The position numbers and the translations under genes were made by a program. DNA of 37,711 bases from Planctomycetota bacterium (lineage in GTDB: Bacteria; Planctomycetota; Phycisphaerae; Sedimentisphaerales; Anaerohalosphaeraceae), in NCBI GenBank assembly GCA_013349435.1, contig DUZQ01000025.1, forward strand, positions 1 through 37,711, in the 5' to 3' direction. The notes under the pieces were generated by a model. That model was not told the origin of the DNA, did no database searches, and saw only the letters and a program-made list of their open reading frames with translations. Positions 1 to 8,915 of the stretch are shown here, piece by piece (the first letter of the stretch is position 1; every line of letters begins with the position of its first letter).

Positions 1-100
1 ACTGCTCATAATGAACCTTAATAAACGTGGACAGGGATGCTCAAGAAGAAAAACTGAGTAACGGGAAATTTATTTTTTGACTTCTTGCTCTTTATAGGTG

Positions 101-350
101 ACAAAAGCGTCGGGCACAGAAGCCGGGCAGCGCGATAATATTAACAAAAGCCGTGGCGTGCACCCGTCGAGACTCGGTCTCGCCGCGGCTGAAGCGGCCG
201 AAACCGGGCTTAACACAATACGCATCACGCATCACTCAATACGAGGCACGAGAACCGAGCTACGAGCGACTAATATGTTCTGAGCGACCCACAGTCATCC
301 TGTGGGTATTGTTAAAAGGTCTCAAAATCACAGGTTGTGAGAAACGCACC
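101..350. repeat. Dispersed repeat, copy 1
   Basis: This stretch closely matches 29095-29270, including near-identical blocks at 223-245 versus 29151-29173 and at 288-306 versus 29209-29227. It carries two short hairpins kept in both copies: CCCACAG-TCATC-CTGTGGG at 288-306 and TCACA-NNN-TGTGA near 328-340. A further hairpin, AGCCCTT/AAGGGCT, lies just beyond at 353-373. Copy 1 holds extra sequence (about 125-215) missing from copy 2. Open frames across it (about 98-440) look like chance translations of repeat sequence. Nothing else was recognised in positions 1-450. Confidence 0.75.
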
Positions 351-452
351 TTAGCCCTTTTGGGACAAGGGCTTACGGTCAGTTCGCTGGAATTTCGTAT
401 TTTCGACTGGTGTTATTCTGTTTTTTTAGTGCACAATTAGCCCAAAGTGTGG

Positions 453-477
453 TATTTTAATATAGACTATTAAAATA
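453..477. promoter_or_regulatory. Palindromic operator candidate upstream of the Rrf2 regulator
   Basis: Two perfect 10-base arms, TATTTTAATA and TATTAAAATA, flank the 5-base centre TAGAC. The site ends 10 bases before the ribosome binding site (AGGAG at 488-492) of the regulator gene. Rrf2-family proteins are dimers that commonly bind such AT-rich palindromes and repress their own operon, so this is the best candidate operator for the cys-nad-nif operon. I could not place a convincing -35/-10 pair. Confidence 0.5.
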
Positions 478-499
478 GTAGGTTTATAGGAGTAGAAAA

Positions 500-928
500 G
501 TGAAACTATCATCAAGGAGCCGATACGGGTTGAGGGCCGTTTTGGATCTGGCTTTGCATTATGGAAAAGGCCCGTTGCAGATAAGGGCTATTGCCGCTCG
601 TGAGGAGATATCAAACAAATATCTGGAACAACTGATGACAATTTTGAAAACATCGGGTCTGGTCCGCAGCCTCAGAGGCCCAAAAGGGGGTTACATTCTG
701 TCAAAACCTCCCGACCAGATAAAGCTAAAGGAAGTCATTACTGCGCTTGAGGGGCCGTTATTTCCGGTTGAATGTCTTCAGCATCCCCAGTTTTGCCCAC
801 ACTGCGCAGAATGCATAACCAGACAGGTCTGGGCCGATGTTCAGGAGGCCATGCTCGGTGTCCTGGAAGCAACTAATATGCAGGATCTGGTTGACAGGGT
901 GAAAACCTCTGAGAACCGAAAAGCTTAA
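500..928 (+). CDS. Rrf2/IscR-family transcriptional regulator
   Basis: A 142-residue winged-helix repressor, usual length for Rrf2. The N-terminal half has the typical helix-turn-helix (about residues 26-60, ending in the wing LRGPKGGY). The sensing loop holds cysteines at 92, 99, 102 and 105. Positions 92, 99 and 105 nearly match the three cluster-binding cysteines of IscR (92, 98, 104), so an Fe-S-sensing form is more likely than a cysteine-free CymR type. The start is GTG, with AGGAG seven bases upstream. It is first in an operon for cysteine and Fe-S cluster synthesis with a palindrome just upstream, so self-regulation plus control of that operon is inferred. The ligand (Fe-S cluster or the OAS/CysE state) cannot be told from sequence. 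Confidence 0.9.
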   Translation: MKLSSRSRYGLRAVLDLALHYGKGPLQIRAIAAREEISNKYLEQLMTILKTSGLVRSLRGPKGGYILSKPPDQIKLKEVITALEGPLFPVECLQHPQFCPHCAECITRQVWADVQEAMLGVLEATNMQDLVDRVKTSENRKA

Positions 929-951
929 AAGATTTAATCAGGATTCGCTAA

Positions 952-1899
952 ATGGACGAATTGAACGACGATAAGAAAACCCAGAAGCTCGCCGAGGCAA
1001 TCGTAGGCACATACTACGGTGCAACAGGTATAAACTTCATAGATGTGACCAATTTGCCCGTTCGCGATAAAATTCTGAGAATTCTTGATCTGCTGACCGA
1101 ACTGCTTTTCCCCGGATACACCGGAAAAAGAAACGTTACCCGTGAAAATATCAAATTCATTGTCGGCGACATACTTTGCGAAGTGCGAACGGGACTTGCC
1201 GAGCAGGTGGAACTGGCGCTTTGCCACCAGTGCCGGCTGGACAACTGCGAAAATTGTGATTGTAAGACCCGGGCCTGCCGGATTACCGACCAGTTGCTGG
1301 ATAAACTTCCCGAAATCAGAGAGATGCTCAAGAGCGATGTACAGGCCGCCTTTGACGGAGACCCTGCGGCCAAGTCTTTCGAGGAAATTATAATAGGCTA
1401 TCCATACATAACCGCCATTGCAACCCATCGTATCGCGCACGAACTGTACCTTAAAGATGTCCCTTTGATACCGAGGATAATGAGCGAAAGCGCACACAGC
1501 AAAACCGGAATCGACATTCACCCCGGCGCCAGAATCGGCAGGAATTTCTTTATCGACCACGGAACAGGCGTGGTAATAGGCGAAACGACTGTCATCGGTG
1601 ACAATGTAAAGCTTTATCAAGGCGTTACCTTGGGGGCTTTGAGCTTTCCGAAGGACGAAAGAGGCAGAATCATAAAGGGCGGCAAACGCCATCCTACAAT
1701 TGAAAACGATGTTACAATTTATGCCGAGGCAACAATATTAGGCGATGTTACAATAGGGGCCGGTGCGACAATCAGCGGCAATGCCTGGATAAAAAAGTCG
1801 GTCCCGCCGGGTGTAACGGTCGCGGTGGCAACACCTAAATCGCTTTACGCGCGTCTTCAGGCTCGGGGTGACCGGCAAAAGAACAAAGACAAAAAGTAA
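952..1899 (+). CDS. cysE: Serine O-acetyltransferase
   Basis: 315 residues. It makes O-acetyl-L-serine from serine and acetyl-CoA, the committed step of cysteine synthesis, in the cytoplasm. The C-terminal third (about 180-300) is a left-handed beta-helix of hexapeptide repeats with the family signature around DIHPGARIG and the catalytic-region motif DHGTGVVIGE. It has the long EpsC-type N-terminal helical domain, here with an unusual cysteine cluster (CHQCRLDNCENCDC) near residues 90-105 that could bind metal or respond to redox. It lies 23 bases after the regulator. The product would feed the sulfhydrylase two genes downstream. Confidence 0.92.
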   Translation: MDELNDDKKTQKLAEAIVGTYYGATGINFIDVTNLPVRDKILRILDLLTELLFPGYTGKRNVTRENIKFIVGDILCEVRTGLAEQVELALCHQCRLDNCENCDCKTRACRITDQLLDKLPEIREMLKSDVQAAFDGDPAAKSFEEIIIGYPYITAIATHRIAHELYLKDVPLIPRIMSESAHSKTGIDIHPGARIGRNFFIDHGTGVVIGETTVIGDNVKLYQGVTLGALSFPKDERGRIIKGGKRHPTIENDVTIYAEATILGDVTIGAGATISGNAWIKKSVPPGVTVAVATPKSLYARLQARGDRQKNKDKK

Positions 1900-1913
1900 T
1901 TAAACAGGAACCA

Positions 1914-1970
1914 GTGCCGCCGGTAAATATCGGCCTCAGCAACATCTAACAGCTTGTTTGCCGGTGGTGC
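1914..1970 (+). other. Intercistronic hairpin between cysE and nadA
   Basis: GTGCCGCCGGTAAA (1914-1927) pairs with TTTGCCGGTGGTGC (1957-1970) as a 14-bp stem with several G-U pairs, closing a loop of about 29 bases. It has no following T-run, so it is not a standard terminator. It lies 18 bases ahead of the nadA start and could stabilise mRNA ends, be a processing site, or tune nadA expression. Confidence 0.5.
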
Positions 1971-1988
1971 TTATGATAGGATTTTATT

Positions 1989-2906
1989 ATGCAGATACCT
2001 GTAATTGAAAAGATACACCGACTCAAAGACCTGGGAAAGGCGGTTATCCTGGCGCACAACTATCAGCCCGCCGAGATTCAGGATATTGCAGATTTCGTTG
2101 GAGATTCATTGGGGCTGAGTATCGAAGCGGCTCGAACAGACGCAGAGGTCATAGTCTTTTGCGGAGTTCACTTCATGGCTGAAACCGCTGCTATCCTTTC
2201 TCCGCAAAAAACTGTTCTTTTGCCCGAGAAGGAGGCGGGCTGTCCCATGGCTGATATGATAAGCGCCCAGCAACTGTTGGAATTGAAGGCTCAACACCCA
2301 AATGCGCTGGTTGTTTCGTATGTAAATACGACGGCCGAAGTTAAGGCCCTTAGCGATTATTGCTGCACCAGCGGAAACGCCGTTGAGCTTGTGGGCACAT
2401 TGGACCCCGATGAAGAGATAATCTTCGTGCCGGATCAATACCTCGGCCAGCACGTAATTGACAAAACAGGGAGGGATATGATTCTTTGGCCGGGCTACTG
2501 TCCCAGCCATGTCATCATCACCGCAGAAGATATAGATAAGGCAAGGCGGGAACACCCGGATGCATCTGTTATGGCTCATCCGGAGTGCACCGGGCGGGTA
2601 CGAGCCTGCGCCGATGAAATACTAAGTACAAGCGGGATGCTCAGGTTCGCAAAGCAGTCCGAGAAAAAGAAGTTCATTGTTGCCACTGAGACAGGGATAA
2701 TTTATACGCTGAAGAAGCAGAATCCCGACAAGGAGTTCTATAGCGCATCAGATAATGCAATCTGTCCTAATATGAAAAAGATTACCCTTGAGAAAATCGT
2801 CTGGTCTCTGGAAGATATGCAATACAAAATCACCGTCCCCGATGATATACGAAAAAAAGCAAAAGCGGCGCTTGACAGGATGTTGGCGGTAATGCCGGGC
2901 AAATAG
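1989..2906 (+). CDS. nadA: Quinolinate synthase
   Basis: 305 residues, the compact form of the family. It condenses iminoaspartate with dihydroxyacetone phosphate to quinolinate, the precursor of NAD, and needs a [4Fe-4S] cluster. Three cysteines fit the cluster ligands of NadA: C85 (EAGCPMAD), C171 (GYCPSH) and C259 (AICPNMK), spaced as in short bacterial homologues. The N-terminus AVILAHNYQ is diagnostic. No nadB or nadC is in the window. Its place inside a cysteine/Fe-S operon fits its role as an Fe-S client. In some bacteria nadA/nadB sit beside a nifS-like gene, so the pairing has precedent. Confidence 0.95.
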   Translation: MQIPVIEKIHRLKDLGKAVILAHNYQPAEIQDIADFVGDSLGLSIEAARTDAEVIVFCGVHFMAETAAILSPQKTVLLPEKEAGCPMADMISAQQLLELKAQHPNALVVSYVNTTAEVKALSDYCCTSGNAVELVGTLDPDEEIIFVPDQYLGQHVIDKTGRDMILWPGYCPSHVIITAEDIDKARREHPDASVMAHPECTGRVRACADEILSTSGMLRFAKQSEKKKFIVATETGIIYTLKKQNPDKEFYSASDNAICPNMKKITLEKIVWSLEDMQYKITVPDDIRKKAKAALDRMLAVMPGK

Positions 2907-2934
2907 AACCGGCGTAATTCCTTACAAGGAATAA

Positions 2935-4239
<1,305 letters not shown>

Positions 4240-4266
4240 CTAATAACTAAAAACTGAGACCTGAAG

Positions 4267-5151
4267 ATGTGGGATTATACAGACAAGGTTATGGATTATT
4301 TTTTTAAGCCGCGAAATGTCGGCTACATTGACGATGCAGACGGTGTCGGTGAAGTCGGTTCGTTAGCCTGCGGGGACGCCCTTACTTTGACATTTAAGCT
4401 TGACGACAACGGCAGGATAGAAGAAGCGAAATTCAAGACTTTCGGTTGTGCAAGCGCTATCGCTTCATCCTCGGTACTAACAGAAATGATTAAGGGAATG
4501 ACCCTTGAAGAAGCCGGGAAGGTTTCCAACCAGGATATTGTGAGGGAGTTGGGGGGTTTGCCCGAGCAGAAAATGCACTGCTCGGTAATGGGGCATGATG
4601 CCCTGAAAGCGGCAATTGCAAACTATCGCAGCAAGGGCGAACGTTCACCCGGGAAAACAGGAAGGGTTGTCTGCACTTGTTTTGGCGTAACCGACGAGGA
4701 AATCAAAGAGGTAATCCGGAGTAACAGCCTTACTACCGTTGAACAGGTAACCAACTACTGTAAGGCCGGGGGTGGTTGCGGAGGCTGTCACGGTCAGATA
4801 CAAACATTAATCGACCAAATCCACAGCACTAAGGAATCAACAGAACATATAACCGAATCACCAAAGCCCGTCAGGCTCACAAACATAAAAAAAATTGAGC
4901 TGATAAAACAAACCATCAATGAGCAGATTCGCCCGGCACTTAGAGCGGACGGCGGTGATATCGAACTAATCGACGTTGAGGGCAACAAAGTTATCGTCGC
5001 TTTTCGCGGAATGTGCGCACAGTGTCGTTTAGCCGAGTTTACAATGAAGGAGGTGGTCGAGGCGAGACTGCGGGAATTTGTAAGTGAAGAGCTTTTTGTG
5101 GAAGAAGACAAAGATTCGGCTAGACAGCCGCATAATCACAGAACGGTTTGA
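4267..5151 (+). CDS. nifU: NifU, three-domain Fe-S cluster scaffold
   Basis: 294 residues with the full NifU layout. An IscU-like scaffold (residues 1-120) has cluster cysteines C35, C61 and C105. A central BFD-like [2Fe-2S] domain (about 133-185) has C136, C138, C171 and C174. A C-terminal Nfu domain (about 207-285) has the CAQC pair C250/C253 after RADGGDIELIDVEG. It receives sulfur from the desulfurase encoded 6 bases downstream and passes assembled clusters to target proteins. No nitrogenase gene is visible, so this is probably a general (NIF-type) Fe-S system, as in other anaerobes that use NifU/NifS instead of ISC or SUF. Confidence 0.95.
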   Translation: MWDYTDKVMDYFFKPRNVGYIDDADGVGEVGSLACGDALTLTFKLDDNGRIEEAKFKTFGCASAIASSSVLTEMIKGMTLEEAGKVSNQDIVRELGGLPEQKMHCSVMGHDALKAAIANYRSKGERSPGKTGRVVCTCFGVTDEEIKEVIRSNSLTTVEQVTNYCKAGGGCGGCHGQIQTLIDQIHSTKESTEHITESPKPVRLTNIKKIELIKQTINEQIRPALRADGGDIELIDVEGNKVIVAFRGMCAQCRLAEFTMKEVVEARLREFVSEELFVEEDKDSARQPHNHRTV

Positions 5152-5157
5152 TTTAAG

Positions 5158-6315
5158 ATGAAGACTATATATATGGACAATAACGCCACTACAAAGGTGG
5201 CGGATGAAGTAATCGAAGAAATGACGCCGTACCTTGGCGAACTTTACGGTAATCCATCGAGCATGCACAGCTTCGGTGGGCAGGTGAGCAGTAAACTCCG
5301 ACAGGCGCGCCAAAGCGTCGCGGCTCTTTTGGGGTGTGAATCTGATGAGATTGTGTTTACAAGCTGTGGTACAGAAAGCGACAATACAGCTATAAGGGGT
5401 GTACTTGCCACAAACCCGGACAAAGGCAGGATAATCACGACACGCGTCGAGCACCCGGCTGTGTTGGGGCCTTGCCGGGAACTGGAACATCACGGCTATA
5501 CAATTGTCGAAATCGGCGTCGATAAACAAGGTCGGCTTGATATTGAGCAGCTTAGAGACCGCATCGACGAAGATACTGCAATAGTTTCGGTTATGTATGC
5601 AAACAATGAGACCGGAGTGATATTCCCAATCGAACAAATCGCCGCTATCGTCAAGTCGAAGGGAGTAACGTTTCACACAGATGCCGTTCAGGCGGTCGGC
5701 AAAATACCTTTGAATATGGCAAAAAGCAATATCGACTTACTCAGCATCTCGGGGCACAAGCTTCATGCCCCAAAAGGCGTGGGTGTTTTATATGTCCGCA
5801 GAGGTACCCGGCTTGCACCTTTTATGTTGGGCGGCCATCAGGAATCCGGCAAAAGAGGAGGCACAGAGAATGTGCCCGGCATAATCGCGCTGGGTAAGGC
5901 ATGTGAGTTGGCCGGCAAAAAGATTGAAGAGGAAAACATGCGGGTTAAGCAGCTTCGTGACAGGCTCCAGGAAGCGATACTTGCTTCTTGTCCCGACTGC
6001 ATGGTTAATGGAGACCAGCAGCACCGGCTGCCGAACACCCTTAACGTCAGCTTCGAATATATCGAGGGTGAGGCGATACTTTTGTTGCTGAACAAGTTCG
6101 GGATATGCGCCAGCAGCGGCTCTGCCTGTACATCCGGCTCCCTCGAGCCTTCGCACGTCTTGCGAGCAATGGGGGTGCCTTTTACCGCGGCGCACGGCTC
6201 GATACGATTCAGCCTGAGTAGATACAACACAGAGGCCGAGGTTGATTTTGTCGCCGAAAAAATGCCCGAAATAGTTCAAAAACTCCGCGACCTTAGCCCG
6301 TTTATCAAGGCGTAG
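5158..6315 (+). CDS. nifS: Cysteine desulfurase
   Basis: 385 residues, class V aminotransferase fold, group I (NifS/IscS) desulfurase. It converts cysteine to alanine and carries the sulfur as a persulfide. PLP lysine K201 is in SGHKLHAPKG and the persulfide cysteine C324 lies in the mobile loop SSGSACTSG. The N-terminus YMDNNATTKV is typical. The start is 6 bases after nifU, so the two are almost certainly co-translated. It is last in the operon: the stop codon lies 6 bases from the stop of the convergent gene, leaving no room for a separate terminator. Confidence 0.96.
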   Translation: MKTIYMDNNATTKVADEVIEEMTPYLGELYGNPSSMHSFGGQVSSKLRQARQSVAALLGCESDEIVFTSCGTESDNTAIRGVLATNPDKGRIITTRVEHPAVLGPCRELEHHGYTIVEIGVDKQGRLDIEQLRDRIDEDTAIVSVMYANNETGVIFPIEQIAAIVKSKGVTFHTDAVQAVGKIPLNMAKSNIDLLSISGHKLHAPKGVGVLYVRRGTRLAPFMLGGHQESGKRGGTENVPGIIALGKACELAGKKIEEENMRVKQLRDRLQEAILASCPDCMVNGDQQHRLPNTLNVSFEYIEGEAILLLLNKFGICASSGSACTSGSLEPSHVLRAMGVPFTAAHGSIRFSLSRYNTEAEVDFVAEKMPEIVQKLRDLSPFIKA

Positions 6316-6321
6316 CAGTGA

Positions 6322-8487
6322 CTATCTAAAAGGGCACGGCCAGCTTACTGAGTTTTGACCAAGTAATCCCCGCCATATTGCATTTACGATACTGCGGTCG
6401 GCTATATTAACAGCAGCATCACAGGTAACATCGCAATCGATAAAGCTGTAGCCTCCTGCAGCACCGAGCCGCCAGAAGTAATTTGTGATGCTTCGGTCAA
6501 CGATGTTCACGGCTGTGTCGTTATTTACATCACCGAGAAGAGCTATACCGAATTGTGCATCCGCACCGCCTGAATTACTAAATTGTTCTCCGGTAACGGT
6601 AACTCTAACCGTAAGGGCCTTGCCGGAGTTTGACAAACCCTGTGGCTGATTTACCCCCGGTGCGGCAAAAGTCCAGAATGTATCAGACACTCCTGCACCG
6701 CTTATCGTCTCAGGCTTGACAACGACATCACCCGGTAGAATTAATTCCCACTCGTATGTGTAACTGGTGTTGTCCATCGGGTCATCTATAATCAAAACAG
6801 TAGCAGTTAAGTTTGAGCTGATCGAATTCGGCAGGTTCTGGTACATCCATTGTCTGTCCAGATTCAGAACGACATTCAGTTGTTGTTCGTCGGCACCAAT
6901 GTCTATTCTGCCGCCCACGATGCGGGTCTGGGAGTCTATGTCGGTTTCGTTGGGGTCCGAAGTATAATTCGGGTCGCCTGCGTTAATACAGGTTGAACCA
7001 GGCATTAAGTGATAATCATCATCGTCATTGCCACCGATATTATCCCGGCCGTTTGGGTCAACGAATAACGGGTTACCGTCGCTGGTAAGCCAGGTATAGG
7101 TTGCAATAAAATCCCCCAAAAGGTCTTGGCCGTTGCACCACAAAATACAGTTAGAAATTGTTGGTGCAGGTATGCCGACACCCTTTTCTATTGCATAATT
7201 GGTATTATTCACTATCGTGTTGTTTTCGATTTTACTCTTATCGTCACGCGCCACTTTGATTCCACTTGCGTTGTCGTATATCCAGTTGTTCTTTATTGTA
7301 GTTTCTGAGCCGATACACCAAATGCCACAATTGAAATTGTTGTATATCCTGCAGTTACTTATCCTCGGCGAGGAGGCATGACTTCGTATTCCGTTATTAC
7401 AGCCTTTAATTATGCAATTTTTTATGACCGGGCCGGCATTGTAGCAGTATATACCGTTTCCATCAGTGCATGTTATCGTAATTCCAATCAATGTTGCCCC
7501 TTTTTCCGATTGGCCCGGAAATGTAACAGTATCGCCGGTACCCGTCCCCTCTATGATAGTTGCCGCCGCAACACAGAAATTATAAGGGTCGCGGCTTTGT
7601 ATTGTTAAGGCCTTACCGAGAAAATCAATATTTTCAGTGTAAGTTCTTTGTGGAAGTTCTATCACATCACCTTCGTCGGCATCATTGACGGCTTCCTGTA
7701 TTGTATCATAAAAATATTTTTTATTAAGGTTCTGTATTTCACCTGCTTTCTCAATAATATCGTATATCCAGTCCGCCCTTGAGCTTATGCTTATCCCAAC
7801 ATTACTTGTGGTAGTAATGCGCGCTAGTTTCCATCGATTGTTATCCTGGATTAGCCATGCCGATCCGGAATCTCCGCCCCTGGCGGCAGCTTCGTACTGA
7901 ATATAACCGGTATCTCCAACCTTATCAAAACTGATGCATGGCCATTGGTCCAGCCAAAGAGTTACCACATTTTTTCCCCAATGGAGTTGATATGTCGTTG
8001 GAAGGACAAGACTTTCTTGCTCAGTTATGTCATCCGTAATCCTGATGGGTCCGTAACTGGACAACAGGACTTCCTTGCCCGGCTCGTCATCATCCTCATA
8101 AAGTTCTATCCATTTGCTGAAAGGGACACTATAAGCATCACTGATCTTTTCTACTTTAAAGACGGACAAATCCCCCGGGCAGTTAAATTCCTGAAGAATT
8201 TTGTAATCCGGATATCCATAAGCTGTGCCAAGGATGAGAGTTTTTCCAATTCCAACTTTCCAGTGCTGAGCAGTTATCACACAATTGCAAGATATCACCG
8301 TAAATGGAGTCATTTTGCCGGAGAAGCCCCTCGCAAAATTATTCGCATCAGGTGCATTCTGTATTACAGGCGGCATTACTTTGCACGGGTCATTCCACTC
8401 CGATTCCCAAAAGGTAAGCCCAGAAGCATTTACACATAGACATGCCGACAGGGCAATAATTATTAAATTCCTTTTAGTTTCCACCAC
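6322..8487 (-). CDS. Secreted trypsin-like / parallel beta-helix / dockerin protein
   Basis: 721 residues in three parts. Residues about 50-255 resemble a trypsin-fold peptidase with a complete candidate triad: H75 in VITAQHW, D106 in GDLSVFKV and S207 in RGGDSGSAW. Residues about 265-500 are a right-handed parallel beta-helix with many short turns (ISNCRIYNN, IKNNWIYDN, IENNTIVNN). The end (about 650-715) is a type I dockerin pair with calcium loops (GDVNNDTAVNIVDRS, DVTCDAAVNIADRS). The N-terminus is a short signal peptide; LSAC at 13-16 could be a lipobox, so it may be a lipoprotein. The start appears to be GTG at 8487 (a second GTG follows). Substrate is unknown. Dockerins in planctomycetes may serve for anchoring, since cellulosome partners are usually missing. 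Confidence 0.85.
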   Translation of the reverse strand: MVETKRNLIIIALSACLCVNASGLTFWESEWNDPCKVMPPVIQNAPDANNFARGFSGKMTPFTVISCNCVITAQHWKVGIGKTLILGTAYGYPDYKILQEFNCPGDLSVFKVEKISDAYSVPFSKWIELYEDDDEPGKEVLLSSYGPIRITDDITEQESLVLPTTYQLHWGKNVVTLWLDQWPCISFDKVGDTGYIQYEAAARGGDSGSAWLIQDNNRWKLARITTTSNVGISISSRADWIYDIIEKAGEIQNLNKKYFYDTIQEAVNDADEGDVIELPQRTYTENIDFLGKALTIQSRDPYNFCVAAATIIEGTGTGDTVTFPGQSEKGATLIGITITCTDGNGIYCYNAGPVIKNCIIKGCNNGIRSHASSPRISNCRIYNNFNCGIWCIGSETTIKNNWIYDNASGIKVARDDKSKIENNTIVNNTNYAIEKGVGIPAPTISNCILWCNGQDLLGDFIATYTWLTSDGNPLFVDPNGRDNIGGNDDDDYHLMPGSTCINAGDPNYTSDPNETDIDSQTRIVGGRIDIGADEQQLNVVLNLDRQWMYQNLPNSISSNLTATVLIIDDPMDNTSYTYEWELILPGDVVVKPETISGAGVSDTFWTFAAPGVNQPQGLSNSGKALTVRVTVTGEQFSNSGGADAQFGIALLGDVNNDTAVNIVDRSITNYFWRLGAAGGYSFIDCDVTCDAAVNIADRSIVNAIWRGLLGQNSVSWPCPFR

Positions 8488-8525
8488 CTGACCTGATCTC
8501 GGTTATTCAAAAGGGATTTGATGAT

Positions 8526-8609
8526 TGCCGGAGGTGGGACTCGAACCCACACCCTGTTGCCAGGACGGGATTTTGAATCCCGCGCGTCTGCCAATTCCGC
8601 CACTCCGGC
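8526..8609 (-). tRNA. tRNA-Leu (anticodon CAA)
   Basis: An 84-base cloverleaf on the minus strand. The acceptor stem is GCCGGAG/CTCCGGC with discriminator A, the T-arm is GTGGGTTCGAGTCCCAC, and the anticodon loop TTCAAAA gives CAA. The long variable arm fits leucine. The 3' CCA is not encoded. It lies 38 bases upstream of the dockerin gene on the same strand, with no evident terminator between. Confidence 0.96.
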
Positions 8610-8623
8610 CCGGTTCGGGGGCT

Positions 8624-8652
8624 AATATACAAAATGAGCATATCGTCGTCAA
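8624..8652 (-). promoter_or_regulatory. sigma70 promoter of tRNA-Leu
   Basis: On the minus strand TTGACG (8652-8647), a 17-base spacer and TATATT (8629-8624) lie about 15 bases before the tRNA 5' end. Confidence 0.7.
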
Positions 8653-8817
8653 ATAAAATACTAATGCCTCTCCAGGCAGAACCGGGTTCGGGTGCCTTCG
8701 TCCGATAATTGTGCATCTGAAGAGAAAAAGGCGGGGTGTCGGCTATATGAATACCTTCGGCAACTGTCGTTGTTGCAAAGTTCAAGACGAGCTTCTTTGC
8801 TTTTTCTTAACAACATC

Positions 8818-8846
8818 TTGACATTGAGTGGTTTTTCTGTTATAAT
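8818..8846 (+). promoter_or_regulatory. Perfect-consensus sigma70 promoter for the flagellin genes
   Basis: TTGACA (8818-8823), exactly 17 bases, then TATAAT (8841-8846). Predicted start is about 8853, giving a 60-base leader before the first flagellin. A housekeeping consensus is unusual for flagellin, which is often read by sigma28. Confidence 0.85.
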
Positions 8847-8852
8847 TTACAA

Positions 8853-8915
8853 GATGTGGGTCTGTTCGAGACCCGGGGAAACTCTTCGGCGGGAAAACTC
8901 TTTTGGGGCCATACA
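8853..8915 (+). promoter_or_regulatory. Structured 5' leader of the flagellin transcript
   Basis: The leader opens with a perfect 6-bp hairpin, GGGTCT-GTTCG-AGACCC (8858-8874). Two imperfect direct repeats follow: GGGGAAACTCTT (8875-8886) and GGGAAAACTCTT (8891-8902). There is no good Shine-Dalgarno sequence before the ATG at 8916, only GGGG at 8905-8908. The repeated GGA elements could bind a regulator such as CsrA, which is known to act on flagellin leaders in other bacteria. That is inference. Confidence 0.45.

Noticed and set aside
98-440. Overlapping short plus-strand open frames
   Set aside because: They lie in dispersed repeat sequence, have poor ribosome sites and do not resemble proteins.
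934-1692. Long minus-strand open frame opposite cysE
   Set aside because: It is a shadow of the clear serine acetyltransferase frame, with an unlikely composition.
4267-6315. Evidence for nitrogen fixation from nifU/nifS
   Set aside because: No nifHDK or nif assembly genes are present; NIF-type Fe-S genes serve general needs in many non-fixing anaerobes.
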